Below are positions 43,430-52,538 of a stretch of DNA of 64,000 bases, piece after piece. The first letter of the stretch is position 1, and each line of letters opens with the position of its first letter. Location: the NCBI GenBank assembly GCA_025846845.1, contig JAOYTL010000008.1, positions 310,001-374,000 of the forward strand, given 5' to 3'. The DNA is from Alloboseaceae bacterium BT-24-1 (lineage in GTDB: Bacteria > Pseudomonadota > Alphaproteobacteria > Rhizobiales > Beijerinckiaceae). The notes beneath the pieces were generated by a model. It saw only the letters and a program-made list of their open reading frames with translations. It was not told the DNA's origin and searched no databases. The translations under genes and the position numbers were made by a program.

Positions 43430-44206
43430 TCACTCCTGCTTGGAACCGAAGAGCGAGAGCAGCATCTGGAACATGTTGATGAAGTTCAGGTAGAGCGACA
43501 GGGCGCCGTTCACCGAGAGCTTCGCTGCCGACTCGGAGTCGAGGTCCGAGTACAGGTACATTTCCTTCAGGCGCTGCGTATCCCAGGCGGTCAGGCCGGC
43601 GAAGACCAGCACGCCGATCACCGAGATGGCGAAGGACAGAGCGCTCGAGGCCAGGAAGATGTTCACGACCGAGGCGATCACGAGGCCGATCAGGCCCATG
43701 ATCAGGAAGGAACCCATGCCCGACAGCGACTTCTTCGTGGTGTAGCCGAAGAGGCTGAGGCCGCCGAAGGCCGCCGAGGTGATGAAGAACACCTTGGCGA
43801 TCGACTCACCGGTGAAGACGACGAAGATCGACGACAGCGAGATGCCCATCACCGCCGCGAAGACGAAGAACATCGCGCGGGCCGTCGACGAGCTCATGCT
43901 CTCGGCCTTGAACGAGAAGAAGAAGATGAATGCCAGCGGCGCCAGCATCACCACCCACTTCAGCGGGCTGAGGTAGAGCGCCTGGCCGAGCGGCGTCAGC
44001 GCAGTGACCTTGCCCGAGGGCGAGTAGCCGGCGATCGCCAGCATCGAGATGCCGATCGCCATGAGGCCGGTGATGGCCAGGCCGATCGTCATGTTGTTGT
44101 AGACGCCGAGCATGAACGAGCGCAGGCCCTGGTCCAGCTCAGCAGCGCTGGTCTGCTGTGCGCGGCCGGCACCCCAGACTTGAGCGTTGCGGTCGAAATC
44201 GCTCAT
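43430..44206 (-). CDS. Bax inhibitor-1/YccA-family membrane protein
   Basis: The 258-residue protein has a hydrophilic N-terminus (about 30 residues), seven predicted membrane helices, and the family region GLTAWDTQRLKEMY near the penultimate helix, with the C-terminal INMFQMLLSLFGSKQE. Bacterial relatives are pH-dependent calcium leak channels or, as YccA, modulate FtsH; the role here is inferred only from family. ATG 44206 follows the GAATTCTCT leader. It is monocistronic, ending at the terminator shared with the DUF2794 gene. Confidence 0.92.
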   Translation of the reverse strand: MSDFDRNAQVWGAGRAQQTSAAELDQGLRSFMLGVYNNMTIGLAITGLMAIGISMLAIAGYSPSGKVTALTPLGQALYLSPLKWVVMLAPLAFIFFFSFKAESMSSSTARAMFFVFAAVMGISLSSIFVVFTGESIAKVFFITSAAFGGLSLFGYTTKKSLSGMGSFLIMGLIGLVIASVVNIFLASSALSFAISVIGVLVFAGLTAWDTQRLKEMYLYSDLDSESAAKLSVNGALSLYLNFINMFQMLLSLFGSKQE

Positions 44207-44423
44207 GGAGAGAATTCCCCTTGAAACCTTGCCGGGCGGACATCGCCCTTGCGACGCCCACCGTCGCGCACCATCGTGGCGACAACCGGAAATATGATGG
44301 GGATCACGCGGCCTTACAAGAGGCAAGCATGGTTAGCGCCGCCGCCGGCATAGAATTTCGCCGGCCAGTCGATGCAACATTACGCTCCGTTCATGTTTAT
44401 GCCGCGCTGCGGCGAGTCAGAAC

Positions 44424-47018
44424 TCATAAATTCCTCAGATGAGAAGCCGGCGCTTTCGATAGTATTTGTAGCGTTCCGACCAATCCGAACACGACGGTGA
44501 CCACGACGGCTGCAGTCGCGGCGATAATAGCGCCTGTCGGATCGGGGACGAAATCTATCTTCATCACTTGCGTGACGACACCCCATCCGGCCAGGGCACC
44601 TGCCAGGAGCCCGAACAGGGCAGAAACAATGCCGATACCTGCGTATTCGAGGACGTACGACGAAAGTATGAAGCGGCGAGTGGCGCCGAGCGTCTTCAGG
44701 ATCATCGCGTCATAGAGCCGCGCCCTCTGCCCGGCCGCCAGCGCCCCCGCCAGAACCAGAAGGCTCGCTGCGATGGCGAGACTGGAGGCGCCGCGAATTG
44801 CGCCGGCGAGCTGGGAGACGATGGTGTTGACCGCTTCCAGCGCGTCCTTGACCCTGACCGCCGTCACGGCCGGGAAGGCGATGGCGAGCTGGCGCATCAG
44901 GACCGCATCGCTGGCCGTGGCTGGCGCGCCGTTGTCGGTCACGGTGGCGAGGTTGGTGTGCGGCGCGCCGGCGAAGGTGTTCGGCGAGAACACCATGACG
45001 AAGTTGATGCCGAGCGAGCGCCATTCGATATCGCGGAAATTGGCGATGCGCGCGGTGATGTTGCGGCCGAGCACGTTGACGGTGAGCTTGTCGCCGAGCT
45101 TCAGCCCGAGACCCTCGACGGCGCGGGCATCGAAGGAGACCAGCGGCTCGCCGCGATAGCCTTCCGGCCACCATTCGCCTGAGGCGAGCCTGGAGGCCTC
45201 GGGCATGGCGGCGGAGTAGGTGATGCCGCGGTCGCCTTCCAGCACCCAGGCCATCTGCTCGCTCGCCTTGATCTGCTCGGCGGGGACGTCGTTCACGCTG
45301 ACGATGCGCCCGCGCATCATCGGCACGCGCTCGACATGCGCACCGGGGCGCTGCTCGCTGAGGAACCGGTCGAACTCGGCCGCCTGGGCGTTGGGGATGT
45401 CGAGGAAGAAGAAGCTCGGCGCCTTTTGCGGCAGCGACTGGGTCAGTTGCCGCCTCAGGCTGACATCGATGAAGGCGAGGGTCGACAGGAGTGCGACGCC
45501 GAGTCCGAGCGACAGCACCAGCGACTGGGTCAGCGCGCCCGGGCGATAGGTATTGGCGAGCGCCATCCGCAGTGCCGGCCGGCGGGGACGCCCGGCGCGG
45601 CGCGCGGCCGCCATCAATCCGAGGGCAACGAAACGCAGCAGCAGGAAGACGCCGGCGGCGGCGGCGATGTAGATCAGCGCGATGCGCCGGTCATAGGCGA
45701 AGGCGAGCGCGACACCGACGAGGCCGGCGAGCGCGGCCAGGAAGATCGCCCTGTAGATCCAGCGCGGCTGGCGCCGGTCAGGCTCGACCTGATCGCGGAA
45801 CAGGGCCGAGACCGGCACGTCATGGGCGCGCCCGAGCGGGATGATGGCGAAGACCAGCGCAGTCAGCAGGCCGTAGAGGGCGGCGATGGCGAGCTCGGCC
45901 GGGGCGAGTGTCGGCTCGAATGGCAGGGGCAGGATGTCGGCGAGCGCATAGCCCAGTGCGAAGGGCGCCGCCGCGCCGAGCGCGAGCCCGATCGCGATGC
46001 CGAAACCGGCGACCAGCATGACTTCGATCAGATGGATGGCGACGACCCGGCCGCCGGTGGCACCGATCGCCTTCAGCGTGGCGAAATCGAGCCGCTTGGC
46101 CTCGACGAAGCGGCGCACCGCATTGGCGACGCCGACGCCGCCGACCAGGAGCGCGGTCAGGCCGACCAGGGTCAGGAACTGGGTGAAGCGCTCGATATTG
46201 CGCTGGAAGTTCGGCGCGGCATTGGCGCGCGAGCGGACTTCCCAGCCCGCATTCGGCTGTTCGCGTGTGGCATTGGCCAGCAGGGCGTCGAGGGTGGCGT
46301 CGGTGTTCGCTCCGGCCGGCAAGACGACGCGAGCCGTCCAGCGTACCAGACTGCCGGGCTGGAGCAGCTCCGAGGCGCGCAGCGCGTCCTGCGAGACGAT
46401 CAGGCGCGGGCCGAAGCCGACGCCGGCCGCGATCTTGTCGGGCTCGGAGACGAGGCCGGCGCGCAATTGCACCCGAGCCGAACCGATCAGCACGGTGTCG
46501 CCGGGCTTGAGGTCAAGGCGGCCGAACAGGACGGGATCGGCGATGCCGCCATAGACGCCGTCTCGCAAGGCAAGCAGATCGGCGGCCGAGGCTGGCGGAT
46601 CGGTGCGCAACTCGCCGATGCTCGGATAGGAGCCGTCGACGGCCTTGAGCTCGACCAGGGCCGCGCCCTTCTCACCGGCATTGGCCATGCTGCGCAGCGT
46701 CGCGATGGTCGAGACGTCGCCATGGCGGGCGAGGAAGGCGCGCTCCTCCGCGGTCGGCTCGCGATGGATCAGGCTGAAGGCGGCATCACCGCCGAGGATG
46801 CGTCGACCCTCGCGGCCGAGGCCTTCGCTCAAGCCGCGCGAGGCCGATGAGACGGCGGCGATCGCCATGACGCCGAGCGCGAGACAGGCGATGAAGACGC
46901 CGAAGCCGCGCAAGCCGCCGCGCAGATCGCGCCAGGCGAGACGCAAAGCGAGCTTCAGGCCGACGGGACGGCGTGTGGGGCTGGAAGGAGCAGCCGACGG
47001 TCTGACGGGAGCGTGCAT
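44424..47018 (-). CDS. ABC transporter permease, FtsX/YbbP-like
   Basis: The 864-residue permease has an N-terminal membrane helix followed by a large periplasmic domain, two clusters of FtsX-type helices (about residues 270-440 and 730-860) and the final VFGLVGTLQILSKAPASHLR. It corresponds to E. coli YbbP: the adjacent ATPase is YbbA-like and the divergent gene is tesA-like, as at the E. coli ybbAP-tesA locus. Such mechanotransmission-type ABC systems move lipids or regulate envelope enzymes rather than taking up nutrients. ATG 47018 is 1 bp after the ATPase stop. Confidence 0.9.
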   Translation of the reverse strand: MHAPVRPSAAPSSPTRRPVGLKLALRLAWRDLRGGLRGFGVFIACLALGVMAIAAVSSASRGLSEGLGREGRRILGGDAAFSLIHREPTAEERAFLARHGDVSTIATLRSMANAGEKGAALVELKAVDGSYPSIGELRTDPPASAADLLALRDGVYGGIADPVLFGRLDLKPGDTVLIGSARVQLRAGLVSEPDKIAAGVGFGPRLIVSQDALRASELLQPGSLVRWTARVVLPAGANTDATLDALLANATREQPNAGWEVRSRANAAPNFQRNIERFTQFLTLVGLTALLVGGVGVANAVRRFVEAKRLDFATLKAIGATGGRVVAIHLIEVMLVAGFGIAIGLALGAAAPFALGYALADILPLPFEPTLAPAELAIAALYGLLTALVFAIIPLGRAHDVPVSALFRDQVEPDRRQPRWIYRAIFLAALAGLVGVALAFAYDRRIALIYIAAAAGVFLLLRFVALGLMAAARRAGRPRRPALRMALANTYRPGALTQSLVLSLGLGVALLSTLAFIDVSLRRQLTQSLPQKAPSFFFLDIPNAQAAEFDRFLSEQRPGAHVERVPMMRGRIVSVNDVPAEQIKASEQMAWVLEGDRGITYSAAMPEASRLASGEWWPEGYRGEPLVSFDARAVEGLGLKLGDKLTVNVLGRNITARIANFRDIEWRSLGINFVMVFSPNTFAGAPHTNLATVTDNGAPATASDAVLMRQLAIAFPAVTAVRVKDALEAVNTIVSQLAGAIRGASSLAIAASLLVLAGALAAGQRARLYDAMILKTLGATRRFILSSYVLEYAGIGIVSALFGLLAGALAGWGVVTQVMKIDFVPDPTGAIIAATAAVVVTVVFGLVGTLQILSKAPASHLRNL

Positions 47019-47019
47019 G

Positions 47020-47733
47020 TCAGATCGCCAGCGCCTCGGTCCCGGCCTCGGTCTCGATGCGGCCGGCCCGCAGGCGCACGGTGCGGTCGCAAGTGGCGGC
47101 GAGCGAGAGATCATGGGTGACCAGTACGAGGGTGGCGCCGCGCTCACGCCGGAGCGCGAAGATCAGGTCGACGATCGAACGGCCTGTGCTCTCGTCGAGA
47201 TTGCCGGTCGGCTCGTCGGCGACGAGGATCGCCGGGTCGGGAGCGACGGCGCGGGCGATGGCGACGCGCTGCTGCTCGCCGCCGGAGAGCTGGGCCGGGT
47301 AGTGGTCCATGCGTTCACCGAGGCCGACATTGCGCAATTCGGCGCCAGCGCGCTCGAGAGCATCGTCGACGCCGGCCAATTCGAGCGGCAATGCGACGTT
47401 CTCGCGCGCCGTCATGGTCGGCACGAGGTGGAAGGACTGGAAGACGATGCCGATATGGCGGCCGCGGAAGATGGCGAGCGCATCCTCGCCGAGTCCGCCG
47501 AGATCCTGGCCGGCGACCTTCACCAGCCCGGAATCGGGCCGCTCCAGCCCGGCCATGGTCATCAGCAAGGTCGATTTGCCGGAGCCGGAGGGGCCAACGA
47601 GGCCGGTGGCCTGCCCTTGCGGGATCGTCAGCGAGACGCCTTTGAGGATATGGACGCGGGCGGCGCCGCGCCCCAGACTGAGCTCGACGTCGCTCAGTTC
47701 GATCACCGCCGGGGTTCCTTCGCTCACCGCCAT
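47020..47733 (-). CDS. ABC transporter ATP-binding protein, YbbA/LolD-like
   Basis: The 237-residue ATPase has Walker A GPSGSGKS at 47-54, the Q-loop VFQSFHLVPTMTARENV, the signature LSGGEQQRVAIARA and Walker B ILVADEPTGNLDE. It powers the permease encoded next and belongs to the MacB/LolD/FtsE branch. ATG 47733 is chosen; the longer upstream reading overlaps the divergent tesA-like promoter. The gap to the esterase start is 70 bp, so both promoters are within it. Confidence 0.94.
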   Translation of the reverse strand: MAVSEGTPAVIELSDVELSLGRGAARVHILKGVSLTIPQGQATGLVGPSGSGKSTLLMTMAGLERPDSGLVKVAGQDLGGLGEDALAIFRGRHIGIVFQSFHLVPTMTARENVALPLELAGVDDALERAGAELRNVGLGERMDHYPAQLSGGEQQRVAIARAVAPDPAILVADEPTGNLDESTGRSIVDLIFALRRERGATLVLVTHDLSLAATCDRTVRLRAGRIETEAGTEALAI

Positions 47734-47803
47734 GTTTCCGCTTTCATCCCATCCGATGTCGCCGCTTCGACTGTCATTCCGAGCCGAAGGGACCAGAACC
47801 GCC

Positions 47804-48505
47804 ATGCGTCGCGCCGCCAACCGATATGGGCGCTTAGCCTCCCGAATCCAGCTGTCGCCGCGCATTTGGGCGGCGCTGCTGCTCGTCTTCGCCAGCCTGG
47901 GTTCTTTTTTGATGAACAGCCCCGCCTTCGCCCAGACCAAGCCTTTCAAGCTGGTCGCGCTCGGCGACAGTTTGACTGCCGGCTACAATCTGCCGGGCAG
48001 CGCCGCCTTCCCGACGGTGCTGGAGAAGATGCTGCGCGACAAGGGGATTTCGGTCGAGATCGCCAATGCCGGCGTCTCCGGCGATACCTCGCAGGGCGGA
48101 CTGGAGCGGCTCGACTGGTCGGTGCCAGACGGAACCGATGGCGTCATCCTCGAACTCGGCGCCAATGATGCCCTGCGCGGGGTCGATCCGGCGCTGACCG
48201 AGAGGTCGCTTGACGCAATCGTGACCAGGCTGAAGGCGCGCGGCATCCTGGTCCTGCTCGCCGGCATGTACGCGCCGCGCAGCAATGGGCCTGATTATGT
48301 CGCCCGTTTCGACGCGATCTATCCGAAACTCGCCGAAAAGCACGGGCTGGTCCTCTATCCCTTCTTTCTGGACGGGATCGCCGGAGACCGGGTATTGAAC
48401 CAGCCCGACATGCTGCATCCTAAGGCTGAGGGCGTGCGCGTCATCGCGCAGCGCATCCTGCCGACGGTGGAGCGGTTCCTTTCCTCCCTGCGCCCACGCT
48501 CCTGA
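47804..48505 (+). CDS. TesA-like periplasmic GDSL esterase/lysophospholipase
   Basis: The 233-residue protein has a long signal peptide (to about residue 43, ending PAFAQ) and a GDSL/SGNH hydrolase domain: LVALGDSLTAGYNLPG with nucleophile S56, NAGVSGDTSQGG, ELGANDALRG and the catalytic dyad in DMLHPKAEGV. E. coli TesA has thioesterase, protease I and lysophospholipase activities; arylesterase is a common annotation. Its divergent position next to a YbbA/YbbP-type transporter repeats the E. coli layout. A GAAGGGA ribosome-binding site lies 12 bp upstream. Confidence 0.93.
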   Translation: MRRAANRYGRLASRIQLSPRIWAALLLVFASLGSFLMNSPAFAQTKPFKLVALGDSLTAGYNLPGSAAFPTVLEKMLRDKGISVEIANAGVSGDTSQGGLERLDWSVPDGTDGVILELGANDALRGVDPALTERSLDAIVTRLKARGILVLLAGMYAPRSNGPDYVARFDAIYPKLAEKHGLVLYPFFLDGIAGDRVLNQPDMLHPKAEGVRVIAQRILPTVERFLSSLRPRS

Positions 48506-48580
48506 GCAAGGGCGCATCCTGCCATCACCTCAATCATGCGCGGCGCGTCCTCGATGCGCCCGCCATCGGAGCCTTTCGCC

Positions 48581-49636
48581 ATGGACTACCGCCGTCTCGG
48601 CCGCACCGACCTCAAGGTCTCGGCGATCTGCCTGGGTACGATGACCTGGGGCCAGCAGAACACGGAAGCCGAGGGCCATGAGCAGATGGACTACGCGCTC
48701 GATCAGGGCGTGAACTTCTTCGATACGGCCGAGCTCTATTCGATTCCGCCGACGGCCGAGACGCAAGGCTCGACCGAGCGGATTATCGGCACCTGGTTCA
48801 AGGCGCGCGGCAATCGCGACAAGGTGATCCTGGCCTCCAAGGTGGTTGGTCGCTCGGCCAATGACTGGTTCCGCGACGACAAGGGGCCAACCCGCGTCAA
48901 CCGCAAGCAGATCGAGGAGGCCGTCGACAAGAGCCTGCAGCGGCTGCAGACCGACTATATCGACCTCTACCAGATTCATTTCCCTGACCGGCCGATGGCC
49001 TGGGGCTCGAACCCGACGCGCTTCAACCATGAGGCCTTCACGCAGGCCGAGGACGAGACGCCGATCGCCGAGCAGCTCGACGCCTTCGCTGACATCGTCA
49101 AGGCCGGCAAGATTCGCCATCTCGGCCTCTCGAACGAGAGCGCCTGGGGAACGATGAACTTCCTCGCCGAGGCCAAGGGCAATGGCCGCCCGCGCGTGCA
49201 GTCGATCCAGAATGCCTACAACCTGCTGAATCGTACCTTTGAGACGGCGCTGGCCGAGATCGCCATGCGCGAGCAAGTCGGCTTGCTGGCCTACTCCCCG
49301 CTCGCCCAGGGCTACCTTTCCGGCAAGTATCTCGACGGTGCCCGGCCGGCTGGCGCGCGCACCACGCTGTTCGATCGCGGCCAGCGCTACCAGACCGCCG
49401 GCGCAGAATTGGCAATCAAGGCCTATATCGCGCTCGCCGACGAGGTTGGGCTCGATCCCGTGCAGATGGCACAGGCCTTCGTAACCTCGCGCTGTTTCCT
49501 CACAGCGAACATCATCGGGGCGACCAGCATGGAGCATCTCAGGACGGCGATCGGCTCGGCCTCGGTCGTGATCTCGCCCGAGCTCGAGGCGAAAATCGAT
49601 GCGATCCACCAGCGGGTCGGTAACCCCTGCCCATGA
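48581..49636 (+). CDS. Aldo/keto reductase
   Basis: The 351-residue protein begins MDYRRLGRTDLKVSAICLGT and shows the AKR tetrad: D48 and Y53 in NFFDTAELY, the lysine of LASKVVG near residue 89 and the histidine of YQIHFPDRP near residue 130. The pattern is that of the Tas/YajO-like AKR group, with the IPPTAETQGSTE insert after the tyrosine. It reduces aldehydes or ketones with NADPH; the substrate is unknown. It stands 75 bp after the esterase, on the same strand, without a visible terminator between. Confidence 0.92.
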   Translation: MDYRRLGRTDLKVSAICLGTMTWGQQNTEAEGHEQMDYALDQGVNFFDTAELYSIPPTAETQGSTERIIGTWFKARGNRDKVILASKVVGRSANDWFRDDKGPTRVNRKQIEEAVDKSLQRLQTDYIDLYQIHFPDRPMAWGSNPTRFNHEAFTQAEDETPIAEQLDAFADIVKAGKIRHLGLSNESAWGTMNFLAEAKGNGRPRVQSIQNAYNLLNRTFETALAEIAMREQVGLLAYSPLAQGYLSGKYLDGARPAGARTTLFDRGQRYQTAGAELAIKAYIALADEVGLDPVQMAQAFVTSRCFLTANIIGATSMEHLRTAIGSASVVISPELEAKIDAIHQRVGNPCP

Positions 49637-49724
49637 GCGGGAAGCAGAGCCGGCTTGTCGGCAGCGGCGCAGGGTGCGAGGCTGCCGTCTCGCCAGAGTC
49701 ACAAATCACTGGCACTGATTCGCC

Positions 49725-50303
49725 ATGCCCCGGCTATTTACCGCCCTGGAAGTTCCTGCTGAGGTCGCCTCAAGCCTGACGCTGCATCGCGGCGGATTGG
49801 TCGGCGCCCGCTGGATCGAGCCCGCCGACTACCACATCACCTTGCGCTTCCTCGGCGATATCGACCGGCGCACGGCCCATGACGTGGACAGCTTTCTCAA
49901 CGAGGCCGGCAGCGAGCCGCTGGCGATCACGCTCGATCAGCTCGGCAGTTTCGGCGGCGACCGGCCGCGCGCCGTCTTCGCGCGCGTGCAGCCCTCGCAG
50001 AAGCTCAACGAGCTGCAGGCCGAGCTGGAACGCTTGATGCGCCGGCTCGGGCTGCCGCCCGAATCGCGCAAGTTCATCCCGCATGTGACGCTGGCGCGGC
50101 TGCGCGATGCCTCGCCGGCCGAGGTCGCGCACTATCTCGCCACGCATCCGATCGTACGCCCGATCAGCTTCACGGCACGTCGGTTCGCGCTGATGTCCTC
50201 GCGCGATTCGATCGGCGGTGGGCCCTATGTGCTCGAGGCGGCCTATCCGCTCGGTCTGCACTATCCGAATCGCCCACTCGGCGCGATTTCGCAGCGGAGG
50301 TGA
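49725..50303 (+). CDS. thpR: RNA 2',3'-cyclic phosphodiesterase (2H family)
   Basis: The 192-residue protein has the two HxTL motifs of the 2H phosphoesterases: HITL at residues 37-40 and HVTL at 120-123, at the usual spacing. It opens RNA 2',3'-cyclic phosphates; the name 2'-5' RNA ligase reflects a reverse activity seen in vitro. It overlaps the next gene, the pterin dehydratase, by a GTGA, so they are probably coupled though their functions are unrelated. Confidence 0.93.
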   Translation: MPRLFTALEVPAEVASSLTLHRGGLVGARWIEPADYHITLRFLGDIDRRTAHDVDSFLNEAGSEPLAITLDQLGSFGGDRPRAVFARVQPSQKLNELQAELERLMRRLGLPPESRKFIPHVTLARLRDASPAEVAHYLATHPIVRPISFTARRFALMSSRDSIGGGPYVLEAAYPLGLHYPNRPLGAISQRR

Positions 50304-50608
50304 CATTGGGACACGACCGGCCGAAACGCTTGAGTCCGGAGGCTCGCAAGGAGGCGTTGTCGGTCCTAACAGGCTGGAGGCTGGTCGAGGGCCGCGAGGC
50401 GATGAGCAAGCGCTTCGTCTTCCGCGACTTCAACGAGGCTTTCGGCTGGATGAGCCGGGTGGCGCTGCTCGCCGAGAAACTCGACCATCATCCGGAATGG
50501 TCGAATGTCTACAAGACGGTCGAGGTGACGCTGTCGACGCATGATGCCGGCGGCTTGACCGAGCTCGACGTCAGGCTGGCACGCGCCATGGATGCGATGG
50601 CGAGCTAG
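50300..50608 (+). CDS. phhB: 4a-hydroxytetrahydrobiopterin dehydratase (PCD/DCoH)
   Basis: The 102-residue protein has the PCD motif EKLDHHPEWSNVYKTVEVTL with paired histidines and a proline-tryptophan, and WRLVEGREAMSKRFVFRDF before it. It dehydrates 4a-carbinolamine pterin to recycle the cofactor of aromatic amino-acid hydroxylases. A start at GTG 50300 overlaps the thpR stop; a TTG at 50306 is better spaced from the GGAGG at 50296-50300 and may be the real start. No phenylalanine hydroxylase is seen nearby, so it may serve molybdopterin or another role suggested for some PCDs. Confidence 0.92.
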   Translation: MTLGHDRPKRLSPEARKEALSVLTGWRLVEGREAMSKRFVFRDFNEAFGWMSRVALLAEKLDHHPEWSNVYKTVEVTLSTHDAGGLTELDVRLARAMDAMAS

Positions 50609-51789
50609 CCTGGACCAGCGAAGCGCCTGACCCAGCTTGGAGGCAGTCGCTTGGCGATCGCCTTCAGCGTCGGGCGCAGATGCGGCAGGGCGAAATCACA
50701 GGCGAGTTGTCCGCGCCAGCTCAGCGGCACGGTGAAATCGCGTACCGGTACGACCCCATCCGCATGCTCCTGCTTGTAGGGATCGGCGGGGGCCAGCAGG
50801 TCGAAGATCGAGCTGCCGCGTGCCCTGGCGCTGGCGAAGGCATGATGAACCAGCACGCGGCCCAGACCTTCCCGCTCGAAGCCCGGATCGCTGGCGATGA
50901 CGTGGCCGAAGCTTCGGCCTTTGCAGTCGAAGGAGAGATCGATCCCGATCGGCTGGCCGTCGCAGCTGACGACGGAGAGGCGCAGGCCGGCTTCGTCATC
51001 CAGGTCGGCAGCAAGCCCCGCGAAGAAGCGAGCGAAGCGGGGATCCGTGACTGCGGGTGCGACGATGCCGTGCTGGGCAAGCGCCTCCCGTTTCATCGTA
51101 GCGGCCTGCTCGGCCAGCGCGCCCGCCTCTTCGCCCGGCGCGATGCTGGTGAAGGCGATCTCGCCTCGCTCTGTGAGGCGGCGCAGGCGACGGCGGTAAC
51201 TGGAGCGGTCGCGCGCGGGATAGGCAAGGCTCGGTCCGTCTGGTGCCACGCGCAAGGCCAGATCGGCGAACGGCGCCTCCTGGCTCACCACCGGAGTGGA
51301 AAGACCAAGTCGGTTGCAGTGGCCGAGCGCCCCGTCGTCCCGTACGAGGCGCAGTTCGACCAGATCGACACCGCGCCGGCGCAGCGCCTCCCAGCCGCGC
51401 TCCAGCCAGTGTTCGCGTTGCGGGTCGGCCTCGATGAGGACATCACCGAATTGCGCGACTGGCGCTCCCATCAGACGCACCAGTTCGAGGCCGAGGCGGT
51501 GCCGACGTTCCAACGGCCAGAGCATCACCACGCGCCCGGCCTCGCGACCAACGACGAGGCAAAGGCGATCATCGGCAACAAGGTAGTGGTCGCACCAATG
51601 CCGCAGGAAAGCATGACGCTGGAAAAGCTGATGCGGCAGGCCGGCGCGCGCGAAAAGCGCGTCCCATTCCGGCTTCAGAGCCAGAAAGGCATCACGGCCC
51701 GTCAGAATCTCGACGGTAAAGCCGGGAGCTGCCCTGCCATCGGGCGAGGGCGATCCTTCGGCAACCGCATGCATGGGCTTGGCGCGCAT
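50605..51789 (-). CDS. GNAT-family (CelD/BcsL, BioF2-like) acyltransferase
   Basis: The roughly 394-residue protein has the domain layout of the CelD/BcsL group: FTVEILTGRDAFLALKPEWD at the start, LFQRHAFLRHWCDHY, and a C-terminal FemAB-like GNAT fold with RSSYRRRLRRLTERGE and EREGLGRVLVHHAF, the acetyl-CoA loop region. Relatives act in cellulose and exopolysaccharide acylation, but no polysaccharide genes are near. ATG 51789 is used; a TTG at 51795 overlaps the stop of the preceding gene. It ends 3 bp from, and converges on, the pterin dehydratase. Confidence 0.8.
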   Translation of the reverse strand: MRAKPMHAVAEGSPSPDGRAAPGFTVEILTGRDAFLALKPEWDALFARAGLPHQLFQRHAFLRHWCDHYLVADDRLCLVVGREAGRVVMLWPLERRHRLGLELVRLMGAPVAQFGDVLIEADPQREHWLERGWEALRRRGVDLVELRLVRDDGALGHCNRLGLSTPVVSQEAPFADLALRVAPDGPSLAYPARDRSSYRRRLRRLTERGEIAFTSIAPGEEAGALAEQAATMKREALAQHGIVAPAVTDPRFARFFAGLAADLDDEAGLRLSVVSCDGQPIGIDLSFDCKGRSFGHVIASDPGFEREGLGRVLVHHAFASARARGSSIFDLLAPADPYKQEHADGVVPVRDFTVPLSWRGQLACDFALPHLRPTLKAIAKRLPPSWVRRFAGPG

Positions 51790-51791
51790 GC

Positions 51792-52445
51792 TCAACCCTG
51801 GCCGCGAAGATGGTCGATCAGGCGCCGTCCACCTGCCATACGGAACTTCGCGAGATAGGGCAGGAGCAGGAGCGGATGGCGGGCGGCGAAGGGGGCGTCA
51901 TGCTCGACCATATGGCGGATGGCGAGCACCGGCAGCGGCGCCCGCAACGGTCGGAAGTCATGGTTCCACAACCCCGGCGCCTCGGAGGCTTCGTGCATCA
52001 GCCCGATCATGCGGCCGCGGGCGAGGGAGTAGACTTTGTGCCGCTTCTGGACGCGTTGCAGCATCGCGATGCCGCGCTCGCCGGCACAGCCGGGAAAGCC
52101 GATGATGACCGTGCGGAAATGCGCCATGCCCGGCTTGCAGGGAATCGCGTCGAGCGCCCCGAAACAGCTGCGGATCAGCGTGAAGGTGCGCTCCTCCTCG
52201 TCCGGGCCGGCAGTGCAGATCGCAAGGCGCGCCGTATCGATACGGGCTGCCTGGCGGGTGAAGGGACAGACGGCGCCGGTGCGGCCGAGGTCGGCATGCT
52301 CGCGCATCAGATAGCCCTCGACCCAGCCCAGCAGGGTGGCGAGCGCGGCATTCGTCTGGGGCTCGGCGGCGATGTCGGCGCGTGCCTGTGCGAAGGTCAG
52401 CAGCGCGTCGCGCGCTTCCGCCGTTCTCGCCACCTGGTCCAGCAT
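51792..52445 (-). CDS. Unrecognised protein with a GR-G-VCPF motif (possibly DUF6875)
   Basis: I do not recognise this 217-residue protein with confidence. It has an N-terminal helical region, then GRTGAVCPFTRQAARIDTAR near residue 55, TVIIGFPGC near residue 112 and a basic C-terminus. The G-x-VCPF motif recalls the DUF6875 class, and I recall a CPF motif also in YqcI/YcgG-like heme proteins; either would be a guess. No signal peptide or membrane helix is seen. Its stop overlaps the possible TTG start of the GNAT gene, so the two proteins are probably made together and may act in one pathway. Confidence 0.6.
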   Translation of the reverse strand: MLDQVARTAEARDALLTFAQARADIAAEPQTNAALATLLGWVEGYLMREHADLGRTGAVCPFTRQAARIDTARLAICTAGPDEEERTFTLIRSCFGALDAIPCKPGMAHFRTVIIGFPGCAGERGIAMLQRVQKRHKVYSLARGRMIGLMHEASEAPGLWNHDFRPLRAPLPVLAIRHMVEHDAPFAARHPLLLLPYLAKFRMAGGRRLIDHLRGQG

Positions 52446-52538
52446 GAAAAGCCCCGCGATCTCTGCAACCGGGGATAGCAGGAACGCCTTAGAGAATGGT
52501 TGACGAGGTCTTGTCGCAAGCCATCGCGGCGTTAGGGT

